DNA of 64,000 nucleotides, taken from positions 3,682,463 to 3,746,462 of the forward strand of contig LR990051.1 in assembly GCA_905147135.1 (NCBI GenBank). The letters are read 5' to 3'. Both the position numbers and the translations under genes were made by a program. Shown here one piece after another: positions 1-9,830 of the stretch. The stretch is from Blastobasis lacticolella (Eukaryota; Arthropoda; Insecta; Lepidoptera; Blastobasidae). The notes under the pieces were generated by a model. The model ran no database searches. It saw nothing but the letters and a program-made list of their open reading frames with translations, and had not been told where the DNA came from. Positions within the stretch are counted from its first letter, which is position 1; each line of letters opens with the position of its first letter.

Positions 1-1060
1 AAATTATATTGCTGGTGCGACTCCAAAGTCGTATTAGATTGGTTACGAGGTGATCCATCTCGGTGGAAACCCTTTGTAGTTTATAGTGTTCAGTACATAA
101 GCGAAATAAATATCACCGAATAGCTGGGATTACGTAAACACAAGCGATAACCCTGCCGATGCCGCAAGTAGAGGCTTAACTGCCTCAAAGATAAAAAAAA
201 CGATTTATGGCGGGATGGACCCTCTTGGCTTCACACATTCCTAGGGCAATATCCGGACGAGATCATCAAGTCCACAACGAAACAATAATATAAGCTTAAA
301 CAAGTACATCTCGTCCAAAAATCGGAGCATAATCAAAGCATCATAAACGATCGATTAAAAAGACTTATTAAATAAAATAATACATATCATGCACATGGCT
401 ACAGCGCATTGACACTGCCGCGCAAGCACCGATCGAAGCCAGGCCATCTCATATTACGGGAATTTCGCGTCGCAAAAATAGTTGTCATCATAAGCATACA
501 GCACGAATATTTTGCATCAGATATCAATAATTTAAATCAAAATAAATTGCCCAGTAGATGCGTAGATGGTGGTGGTAGTGATGTGTAGATGGATGGTGGA
601 TATCAAGCGAAGCATAAGACGTGGCATTCGCACTACGAAGAGCCACTCAGCAGTCTTCATCTGCATCGTCACTAAGGCGTTACACCTTGGGTCGGTGTCC
701 GACATGACCAGTATTTTTAGCAGCTTTGCTGAGGATGGCGGCCCACAGAGGAGCCCTTCGTCGTATCTATTCTGATCAAAGAACCAATTTCATTGGAGCT
801 AACGAAATAACATGGCATTCCAATGCCCGTTCGTGGCTCAGAGCAGAAGGCTTACGGGAAAGAGCTGTGAGCAGCTTAAAATATCACCTAGCGCGTTACA
901 GGTGAACAATAATTAACATTTGAAGAAGACACTACTCTTCTGTGTCAGATTTTAGCACCCTTTAATTCACGACTTCTGTGCTCCCTCACAGAAGACCCTG
1001 AAGATCGAAATGTTCTTATTCCGGCACACTTTCTATCAGGTCTAACTGTCATTGAAATCA
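1..1060 (+). mobile_element. Degenerate BEL/Pao-type retrotransposon pol (RNase H and integrase remnants)
   Basis: Short blocks in shifting frames recall BEL/Pao polyproteins. An RNase H-like block near 5-90 reads with the core RGDPSRWKPF. A block near 150-182 reads NPADAASRGL, a hallmark of the region before the BEL/Pao integrase. An integrase-core-like block near 600-705 contains VTKALHLGSVSD, and another near 768-805 contains TNFIGAN. A block near 950-1040 recalls the end of the integrase. Stops and frame changes separate the blocks, so this is an old, dead copy. The left end is cut by the window edge. Confidence 0.75.
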
Positions 1061-1199
1061 AACAAGACGCTAGAACATGTTGGTAACTAATATCAAAAAT
1101 CTATCAAGACTTTTGAAAGTATTGAAAAACTGAATATTTATCGCAGCTATCAGCAATAAACAAGTGGCATAAATCACAGAATAATATCAAAATTTTCTA

Positions 1200-1900
1200 C
1201 TATCGTTGCTGCTCTACTATTTTTCTTAACTTCGTCGCGCACAAGCTGAATTCAATATATTACACCTACCTAAATCAATCAATCTATTTTGGAAAAATTA
1301 AACTAGTCAACGAAACAGAGTTCAACTTACTAAAGCGCATGGAAGATAATATTGAAAAACAGCACAATATCATTCGAATGCAACGTAACATCTTAGAAAC
1401 CGCAACAAAAGAACTACAGTCGGTAGACGAAGTACTAAGCATCATATAAGACTTCACTTCAATATAACTGCTCTATCAGGAAAAAAATTCTGCAAACTAA
1501 GCTCGCATCTCCTGACTCCTACTCAATTAAAAAACCGAATTACAAATTATCAGTAGGCAAATGTCTCAGGATCTCGTGTTACCAATTTGCAGCATACAAT
1601 CATGTCTGCAAGAACATACAAACTACTTGAGTTCGCACAAGAGTAACTAGTGACTATATCATATTTGACTGTAATTTCCACGCGTGTTATCGAGATACAT
1701 ATCAAATATACAAACTTATTCCAGTGCCAAATCCCAATGCATCAAAATAAATACATGTTTAGCTTTTCACCGCTATCAATTGTACTTGGCTATGGACTTA
1801 CAGCGTGATGCATACATTACTTTCGATATGAATGAACTGAGCTCATATTTCTTTATTAAGGACACTTATTCTGCTAACTGTCAAATCACATAAATCATTA
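1200..1900 (+). mobile_element. Possible envelope-like remnant downstream of the BEL/Pao pol
   Basis: The order pol then this AT-rich stretch with broken coding potential fits an env-bearing BEL/Pao element such as the roo lineage. A 69-codon open frame at 1684-1893 has a spacing of aromatic and acidic residues loosely reminiscent of F-type envelope proteins of insect retroelements. Several stops interrupt the region. The assignment rests on position and weak resemblance only; it may be non-coding repeat. Confidence 0.25.
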
Positions 1901-1986
1901 ACAGCAAGTTGAAAATTTGTGTAACACAAAGGAAACATCATCAACATGTGATCTTAATAAACAAATCTGCAGAGACCAATGGATAG

Positions 1987-2242
1987 CCGTGTGGCGTCCG
2001 GCAGAGTAGGATAGCACCAACCCCTTACGCTCATGGGTGTCGTACAAGGCGACTAATGTTTTCGAGGCAAAAGATCAAGAGTCTCCGTAGTCTGGAAAAT
2101 GGGCAGCAGCATTTTCCATTGTTATATTTAAACACTGCGATCTCCAACCCGCCTGCCAAGCGTGGAGATTATGGCAATACCTCCACTTTCGTGGGAGAGG
2201 CTCTAAGTCCTGCAGTGGACTGTTACGGGCTGTGATGATGAG
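1987..2242 (+). repeat. GATGAT-tailed dispersed repeat, copy 1
   Basis: First of four copies in this window (others at 14834-15091, 35761-35957 and 37341-37568). Shared blocks are CGTACAAGGCGACTAATGTT, then GAGATTATGGCAATA, then CCTGCAGTGGACTGTT, ending GCTGTGATGATGA. The short GAT-repeat tail suggests the 3' end of a LINE or a SINE mobilised by it. Confidence 0.75.
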
Positions 2243-2269
2243 GGCATAGCGGGGTATCCCGTTTGAATT

Positions 2270-2574
2270 GGAGCCGCCCGACTGAGGAAGTACCACCACC
2301 TTACAGAATACCGCAGCTAAACAATACTCTTTTAAATAGTATTGTGTTTCTGCCGGTGAGTAAGGTTTCCAGAGCTCCGTGGGGTGGGAATTTGGGGAAC
2401 CGTGGCTTTGGCAGTGGAGAGACATTTGCCTTTTTGCTGCCAGAGTAACGTGTTATAGAGGTGTGCAACGTATTGGCGATACTCTCGGTGTTGCTAATGT
2501 CTATAGGCAGTGGTGACCACTTTCCATCAGGTGGCCCGCTTGCCTGATTGCCTACCGTATGATATATAAAAAAA
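2270..2574 (+). mobile_element. 3' end of a LINE (CR1/jockey-like), + strand
   Basis: The + strand reads a short open stretch with the core LLNSIVFLPVSKV, followed by a non-coding tail containing ACTTTCCATCAGGTGGC and ending in TATATAAAAAAA. The same tail motif recurs near 23050 and, reversed, near 59000. The fragment abuts an oppositely oriented LINE piece starting at about 2575, which indicates nested or sequential insertion. Confidence 0.6.
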
Positions 2575-3690
2575 GTCGAGCCAAAACGACTCGTGCGGAT
2601 AGCTGGAAGATCCACAACATAAGGATGGAGCGCTCGCCCGGATCGCCCGAATGAGGTCGTGCAGCTGCTTCGCACACTCTCCGAAATGTAACCTGTAGAA
2701 GACCGACAGACGCGCAACCCTACGCCGATGTTCGAGGCTCTGCAGCTCAGCCTTAATCAACCGCGGGTCACAAATTAACTTCTTTGCACGTTTTTCCACC
2801 GAATCCAAAGCCGCCAGTTGATGGATCGCACTTGTGCTTGATATAGCTGAAGCAATTGCTTTGAAGTGAAGTACCGCCTAACCTTCGAGAGGATACCAAG
2901 TTTTTTTGCTGCAGTCTTTGCTTTGGATTCGATGTACTGACCGAAGTTGAGATTTGAAGATAGCTCAACACCAAGAAGCTGTAGGTTGTCGGTAATTTCC
3001 ACAAGAACATCCCGAAAAGTTGGAGTAAGATGGAATGGACTCCTTTTGGCGGAAAACAAACACGCCTGAGTTTTGGTTGCGTTGATGGGCCACCTGATTG
3101 GCTTGTCTCCAATCAGAAACTGCCTTGAGAGCTTTGCCCAAACGATCAACCATGGCCTCTCGACAAGACTGAATATCGTCCCTGTTGGCTTTTGCCTCTG
3201 ACAGATATCTACCCGTTACTGTGCTGTCATCTGCGTACCCAAAGGTACCTGGTACAAACAGATTGTCAATATACAGCAGGAATAAAGTCGCAGACAGTAC
3301 CGATCCCTGAGGAACTCCCGCGTCAATAGCCTGAAGATTAGACGAGTAGCCATCGATAACTAAACTGATTGACTGTCCACTCAAAAAATCCGATATCCAG
3401 GTGCAAAATCCAACAGGAATACCAAACGAAGGAAGCTTGCTTAGAAGGCCTGCATGCCAAACCCTGTCAAAGGCCTTGGAGATATGAAGAGACACAGCAA
3501 GGGCCTCACCATGTCTCTCAATGGCCTCACTCCATAATTGTGTGGCATACACCAGAAGGTCCCAGTAGACCGACCACGGCAGAATCCGTACTGGTGATCG
3601 CCGAGGAGATCGTGACTTTCAAGATGCGCAAGGACCTTAGCCACTGTTTAAAAATATCCACTGCATGAATATGTCCAATGTATTCAAACG
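2575..3690 (-). pseudogene. Reverse transcriptase of a CR1/jockey-type LINE, frameshifted
   Basis: Read on the minus strand, overlapping frames give an RT palm domain: SKAFDRVWHAGLLSKL, then AGVPQGSVLSATLFLLYIDN, then the catalytic FGYADD. The thumb-like 3' region follows with LGVELSSNLNFGQYI and AKKLGILSKVRRYF. At least three frame changes are needed, so it is not functional. A second copy of the 3' half lies at 36434-37110 and a shorter piece at 13638-13712, also minus. The 5' end is missing. Confidence 0.85.
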
Positions 3691-4600
3691 CCCACTTAAT
3701 ACGTCCACTTTACTGTTATGTTCTCTTGTGTTGTGTCCGCCCTGCCGTGCTGTGTACCTGCTGAACTGTCCGCCAATCAAAATCTCTAGCTAGCCCATCA
3801 AAACGACCACCTATAGGTATACCCAATCCACATAAAACAACCCTCAAAAGACTTTGAAGGCCTGCGCGTGGGACCATAGTTCCAGTGGAGGTTCGAGGCC
3901 GTCGTGTACAGCAAACCAGCCACCCGGACTAGCAGCACCAGGGTCGGAGGCTTGGGGATCAGCTGAGGGTAAAATACTGTACAGGAAGGATCTATGCTAA
4001 TATTGTAAAGAGAAAAATATAGTATTTTTGTTTGTAATGAATAAACTAAAAAACTGCTCGACTGATTTTAAAAATTCTTTCATGGGCTACTTCTTATCTC
4101 GGGAAAATAATAAAAAAGGTTCCCGCGGAAAGCTTAAACATCTGAAAAGATCATCAAGCTTCAACACTCCAGCATTCATAGTTTAGGATAACAGCTGTGG
4201 TTGTAAGACTGTTACAACTACATGATAATATCATAAAAATGTAATACAATAAAATGTTGATTTTCATAGAAGAGTTCAACGCGAGACGCCCCGTAGATGT
4301 CTATGAATGAGTAAATGAGTAATAAGTAGAGATGTAACGCATAGTTGTTGATTTTGAAGTTGTTTGGAGTGCCTCTTAGCCGGATAGCCGGATATCTGGC
4401 GACCGGATATTCGGCTGGTCTTAAAGTCCATATGCATATATTATGCATATGGAGGTCGAAAAAATTATATATTCAGCATATCGAAGGACAAACCATATCG
4501 TATATTACCTTTAAATATAGAGAAATTCGTATTTTTAATCCAGTATAAACCTTGATTGACTTTGGAAAAATTTTATATTACATTATTATACTAAACAACA
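3691..4600. other. No gene seen; AT-rich DNA
   Basis: The open frames here are short, overlap on both strands and have no recognisable motif. A small inverted repeat, ATGCATATATTATGCATAT, lies near 4431-4449. Repeated CCGGATA words near 4380-4415 and 4970-5020 suggest the two ends of a small degenerate element around the RTE-like piece. Confidence 0.5.
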
Positions 4601-4880
4601 GTTGTCAAAACAACATACGCTTTTTACGCTGGTCAGTGGGTGTCACCCAGTTGGGCAAAGTACGTATCTATTGTCCACACTCGTGGAAGTTACAAAGTCT
4701 CATATATGCCTAAGAAAATTAGAGAACACCGAATGCGACGGCATGGGCATGTGCTCTGTCACCCCAAAGACCACCATGGTGCAAGTAGCCCGAAATTTGC
4801 CGACAACGACGCGCCGCCGCGGAAGACCCCACACGCCACCTGGCTGACAGCGGTCCAATGGATCTGATGGACAATATAAT
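4600..4880 (+). mobile_element. RTE-like LINE, C-terminal RT fragment
   Basis: Adjacent frames read KIREHRMRRHGHVL and RPHTPP-like stretches. These match the family-typical C-terminus of RTE-type polyproteins (…RENRLRWYGHV…, then a GRP-rich run and a W..TV motif). The frames are broken and no more of the element is visible. Confidence 0.65.
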
Positions 4881-5264
4881 TGACGCAGCTACTGGTCAGA
4901 GAAATGAAAGAGTAAAATCGTAAAGTAGAGTTTTCATACATTTTTTACTATGCGGTATCCGGCTGGATAGTAAATTAGGGCCGGATAGGCCGGATGCCCG
5001 ATAGCAACCGGATATCCGTTTTATCTCTAGTAATAAGATAATATAATAAAATAATAAGTTAGCGAGCTTGGAATTTTTAGTATATTGGCTCTTAAAATCC
5101 GAATTCAACATGTAGCGCGGGCGGCGGTTCAAAGGTGAAGAAAAAATTGCGAGGGCAGTGATCTGAAAATTTTACAGATTATATCTAATATTTCCAGATT
5201 TTAGCTCGAAACGGGTGGAGATAATAAAAGTAGATTTTTTTTATACCACAAGCTTGCGATAACA

Positions 5265-5760
5265 TAATAGTAGTTTATTTAACTCGCATATAAAAGGAGG
5301 TATAAAACATGATAGCCTCGTATGATAATAGTTTGACACGAATATTTTAATACCTATATAATTATATGCAGTTGCATACACTACTTTATCTACACTCATA
5401 TTTTAATGTTAACGTACCTAAAATTTTCCCAACTTAGCTGGAAGCAGGCTGCGCGTCAGTCCCTGTTGTACCTACGTGTCGAGGATATCAAGCGGCGGCA
5501 AATTCACTTCACTACTTTCGCATTTATCTATTTATTTGCTTCAAACAAGAAAAAACATCCACAAACACGATTTAAAACAATTAGAAAAAATATTCTGTTT
5601 AGCGGGAAAATAATTCCAAACATGCAATCACAAATGTAAAAAGGAAAATTTTAATTTTGAATTTGTTAAAGACATTTAGGTATTCAGCCTACATTTCGCC
5701 GTGTCCCGGCGCCCGACAAAAATTTAAAATATAAAAGTGTTGTATAATGCCTTACTTCCG
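5265..5760 (+). repeat. Diverged solitary copy of the FAAH2-intron TIR element
   Basis: This stretch shares block after block, in the same order, with the repeat unit at 26434-26930. Shared blocks include GTATGATAATAGTTTGACAC, TATATGCAGTTGCATACACT, GATATCAAGCGGCGG, TATTCAGCCTACATTTCGCC and GTGTCCCGGCGCCCGACAAA. It lacks the long terminal inverted repeats and carries many substitutions, so it is older. It shows that the intronic cluster belongs to a dispersed family. Confidence 0.8.
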
Positions 5761-5805
5761 AGGCGTTTTGGTCCTTGGCAAAAGGGGTGATTTGAATTTC
5801 AGTTA

Positions 5806-6180
5806 GTCATCGTCACCACCATTGCTGAAGCCTGACAGTACATTGGCGCATGCTGCATAGGAAAAAGCAGATTTACTCGCGTCTGGACACAGCAGGAAAA
5901 ACTAAGCTGATATCCTACCATGCTGACTGCACCATACCACCGAAATTTCGGCGACGGAACTATACCACTCTCGCCTGCACTACCGCCGTGACGGCGAAAG
6001 ATGTGGTGGAGTACATCAGGTGCGCCAAGCAGTACATGGTGAGGATCCAGCCCGTAGAATCGAGCCACGAACAGATATTTAATTAGTTTGTGGTGTTGGT
6101 TCCGACGAAGGACTTGGATACCTTTATCAAGGAACAGTTTTGGCCAAAAGGCGTAGTTTATCGGCAATTCCGGGGACGAC
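5806..6180 (+). mobile_element. Retroelement ORF1/gag-like C-terminal fragment
   Basis: The frame at 5850-6086 continues past a stop with the block DLDTFIKEQFWPKGVVYRQF. Ends of this type (W-P-x-G-V-x-[FY]-R) recur in ORF1 products of insect non-LTR elements. Family placement is uncertain. No neighbouring pol is visible. Confidence 0.4.
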
Positions 6181-7123
6181 CTCGGGTCGCCGGGGCCACC
6201 GACGCGATACCTAGCCTACGGGTGTCCTAAGTGTGACGTAAATTGTGTAAACGTGTTAGAATTAAGTTTTGAAAATTATAGTATTACCTATTAGTCTATT
6301 GTTAATTTTATTAGTGGTATTGTTGTACAGGTTATATTATTTTGTTGGGCTATAGTGTATCGTTTATTGTTATTATAATTTTGTATGTTATATATATTAT
6401 ATCTATGGGCCTCTGGATCCTGATACAAATAAATAAATTTAAAAAATACCAGAGGTGTGAAAACATAAAAAAAGCCCTGTAAAATCCGGCGGAATTTGGA
6501 CATGAACAAGGCTAGAATGATATTCTAGCAATAGTCCTGTATTGATGTGCCCTACCCTAAGTTGTCTCCTCCTCTCAGACGCCTGTATCGCCTCTCACTT
6601 GAGAGTGATATTGCACCTTCTTCATGTACAACCGTTGCACTAAATAAGAAAGTCCCTTTAAAAAACTCACTTTGAAGGTAATGATCTCCTCAGCTACCAA
6701 CCGTAGATTCCACCGTTGTCGATCGACTGAGGACTAGAATAAAACAATAATGAGTCAGTGGCTGTTTAATGCAATTGCTTATGCCTTACTTACACGAAGC
6801 AGCATTTGACATTTGTGTCAATCTGAATTTTTGAACGAATAGTAGACTGTCATTGTCATTTGTCAGTGGCGGTGTGGTGTCGGTCGTGTTTGTTTACATT
6901 TTTCCTGGAATGAGAAACTTTTTGTTGATTACTTACAAAATAAGCAGATCCGCCATAAATACAACACAGAAAAACATAATATTGTATTAGTTCATCAACT
7001 TAAATGCTGAAATGAGATGCTGAAATAGAATATTCTGTGTATTAGCAGAGATTTTTGTGGATCACGTAAACACGTAGCAACGAATTTACGAAGTGAATTA
7101 AAGGCATTATTGAAGCTATCAGA
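6181..7123. other. Upstream region of PIGW
   Basis: No coding sequence or named repeat is seen. The last few hundred bases presumably contain the PIGW promoter and 5' UTR, but I see no clear TATA box or initiator that fixes a start site. Confidence 0.4.
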
Positions 7124-8443
7124 ATGAATGCATCAGAATATAAGAAGTACCATGAATCTTTTATGCAAAATAACCACGGCTCTACTGCATTACATACATA
7201 TTTATGTATATTTTTCACAGTTCAGTGTGCAATCTATTCGGCGCTAACAAAACGAAGTAGTGACTCACTTCAGTGTTTTAACGAATACATTGTCATCGTT
7301 TTACCACTTATATTAGCTCATACAATTTTATCGAAACATATTTTCTTGCTCAACGTAATTATTGCAGTGATGCTTTTAGTGAAACTTAAATCAGTAAACA
7401 AGGATAATATTATCAAAAAATTCAAGTTAGCTAATAGTTTTGATACAAAATATATTAGTTCTATATCCATTTTGAGAGCACTAACGTATTTGATAACAGT
7501 ATGCTGTATTTTAGCAGTTGACTTCCGGGCATTCCCTCGACATTTAGCTAAGACTGAAAATTTTGGATATAGCCTAATGGACACTGGAGTGGGGCTTTTT
7601 GTTCTAATGAGTGGGTTGGTACACAAGGACCTTAGTAACTTCAGTTTTATAAGAATCCTACAATCAAATGTCAAATTTGTCTGTGTCTTAGTTACTTTAG
7701 GTGTGTCCAGATTTGTAATGGTCAGGCAGTTGGACTACCATGAACATGTCACAGAGTATGGAGTCCACTGGAATTTCTTTTTCACTTTAGCGGTCTGTAA
7801 AGTATTATCCACTCTGTTTCTGTCGGTTACTAGTCATTCTTTGTATTTGAGTATGGTAGTTATGGCTCTCCATGAACTTTTATTATTCTATGGCTTACAA
7901 GACTGGGTATTTAGTGATGTAGCACGAACAAATCTTTTAACAGCAAACAGAGAGGGCATAAGCTCATCTCTTGGATATGTGGCTCTATACATATTTGCAG
8001 TTCATGTAAAACAAATATTGAGTAATAAATCCTTGATAAGGTATCAGGTGTTATTGAAACTTGCTTTGTTGAGCAGTTTTCTGTTTATTTTAATGTATTT
8101 ATATGATTATTTTAGTGTTACTTCCAGAACTTTAGCTAATGTTGGCTATTGTATTTATTTAGCAGAAACTTTAGTTAGTATATTGTTTGTTATGTATAGT
8201 ATAGAGGTTCTTTGCAACTCAAAAGATAAGAATTATACATTTGACATTCCAGATATCCTAATAGCCGTAAATAAAAATGGTTTAATATACTTTTTAATTG
8301 CTAACTTGTTAACTGGACTCATCAATCTGTCAATGAGAACAATGTTATTATCTTCTACTAATGCAATTATAATTTTGAATTGTTACATGATATTAACTAT
8401 TTTAATTGTTGTTTCCTTAAAAAATAGAGGTATTAAATTATAA
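7124..8443 (+). CDS. PIGW: PIG-W, GPI inositol acyltransferase (GWT1 family)
   Basis: Single-exon CDS of 439 residues. PIG-W/Gwt1 is a multipass ER-membrane enzyme that acylates the inositol of glucosaminyl-phosphatidylinositol, an early step in GPI-anchor synthesis. Family hallmarks are all present: AVDFRAFPRHLAKTE followed by G-x-x-x-MDTGVG near residues 130-157, TEYGVHWNFFFT near residue 210, and LLTANREGISSSLGYVALY near residue 270. A dozen or so hydrophobic segments span the protein, and the C-terminal TGLINLSMRT segment is also typical. Length is slightly below the human protein. The start ATG is the first in frame and precedes a plausible N-terminus. Coding DNA is AT-rich like its surroundings. 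The human coding sequence is also one exon, so lack of introns is normal. No frameshift or stop is seen. Confidence 0.97.
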   Translation: MNASEYKKYHESFMQNNHGSTALHTYLCIFFTVQCAIYSALTKRSSDSLQCFNEYIVIVLPLILAHTILSKHIFLLNVIIAVMLLVKLKSVNKDNIIKKFKLANSFDTKYISSISILRALTYLITVCCILAVDFRAFPRHLAKTENFGYSLMDTGVGLFVLMSGLVHKDLSNFSFIRILQSNVKFVCVLVTLGVSRFVMVRQLDYHEHVTEYGVHWNFFFTLAVCKVLSTLFLSVTSHSLYLSMVVMALHELLLFYGLQDWVFSDVARTNLLTANREGISSSLGYVALYIFAVHVKQILSNKSLIRYQVLLKLALLSSFLFILMYLYDYFSVTSRTLANVGYCIYLAETLVSILFVMYSIEVLCNSKDKNYTFDIPDILIAVNKNGLIYFLIANLLTGLINLSMRTMLLSSTNAIIILNCYMILTILIVVSLKNRGIKL

Positions 8444-9706
8444 ATACATATATAAAAATTCCTTTGTACCTGGTAGTATATTATTTTCAATTGTAAAGCT
8501 GAGATTGTCTCATCCATGCACCAGAGGCACAGTGAGAGAAATACATCAGCATATTAAGGGATCCAAAGATCATTTTAAAGATAGAAGTGAAATCGGGGGA
8601 TCCTTGCCCTAAGCCTTGGACAGGACAGACAACTGCTGATATAATAAGATCTCCTGCACAACTACAGAATGGTTTTGTGTCCTCCATCAATCGACACTCC
8701 TCATGTTAAAAGGATGATTTCCATACTTTCTGTCAGTTTCCTTAGACGCAAATACCTGTGTGCCATAGGTGTAATATGCGATGTGGTGAAGTGAAATCAG
8801 TTAAAAAGGAATTGTAATTATTACTGTACTTATTATTATTGTGTTTATTTGTTGTTGTTATTAGTTGTTAGATATGTGACAGAGTATGGACTCTGGTACA
8901 AAGTGTGATTATTGAATATATTGACAAATTAAGTGAGCCATTTGTTTACCTATTATTATCTTTATTTGAAATACAGTTTACATACAGAATTACTTTATTT
9001 ATATTGGTATGTATGTATGTATGTAAACTCTTTCTTGCAACAACATAGTACATTTCAAAAGGAAACACTTACAAAGCAAAGGCGAACTTATCCCACATTT
9101 CATTCATAACCTAACCGATAAAAATCGGAAACCCCCGACAGTCTAAGGACTTAAATTCAAATATTTCCTAAACTACTGAACTGATTATCCGAAAACTGCT
9201 TCGAAATCGGTCCATCCCTTTGGGAGCTAAGATGGCACAAATAGGCAGACGCACTTAAGAATATATACATAAACACGTTATTCAAATTTACACTGCCTCT
9301 TTTGCGGCGGAGGTTCAAAATGTCTTTACTTTAGGATAGCGCCATCTATTTGAGTCTATTGAAAGTTACTTGGAAAAATTGCTCACAGCAGCGGTATAAC
9401 GACCTTTGTAAACGAAATGGTCATGTCTAGAGTTTACTTCATTACAGAACAAGTAGCGCTGTTTGTCTCTATATCGTTTAAATGTTGTACGATATTTGTT
9501 TAGTTCTTATTTGTGCCACTCGCAACCACCACCATTTGCATGACAAAAGCGATCATCGGACAAGAAGAACGTAAAAATTCTATTTGTTTTCATCATTTGT
9601 TATCAGTAATTTAAAATCACAGCGTCACATATTATACTTGCAGATAAGATGTGTTATTCAGTTCAGTATTTGTATTGGCTCGGGGCGAGGTATTTGAGTG
9701 TACAAG
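8444..9706. other. Intergenic between PIGW and BCKDHB
   Basis: No gene is seen. It holds a TATG microsatellite near 9007-9022 followed by TAAACTCTTTCTTGCAA, a tail type repeated at 13545-13585 and 32157-32190. Repeat debris near 9100-9290 reads like a degenerate Helitron-like element (GAAATCGGTCCATCC). The BCKDHB promoter should lie within the last 300 bases. Confidence 0.5.
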
Positions 9707-9830
9707 ATGTCGAATTTAATAACCAAAAGGAGTATTTTGTTAGTAAACTTAGGAAAGTATATAAACCATAATGCGAAGAGGCTATCATCACACTTTACGT
9801 ATTTTCCTGACAATGATAAACCAATCGAAG
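9707..9830 (+). CDS. BCKDHB: BCKDHB exon 1 (start codon, mitochondrial presequence)
   Basis: ATG at 9707 begins [12 protein letters not shown], a basic, hydroxylated segment suited to mitochondrial import. The exon ends GAAG before GTATGA, phase 1. An in-frame GTG three codons earlier is not a likely start. Confidence 0.9.

Noticed and set aside
2575..3690. Active reverse transcriptase gene
   Set aside because: The catalytic YADD block is intact but several frameshifts and loss of both ends rule out function.
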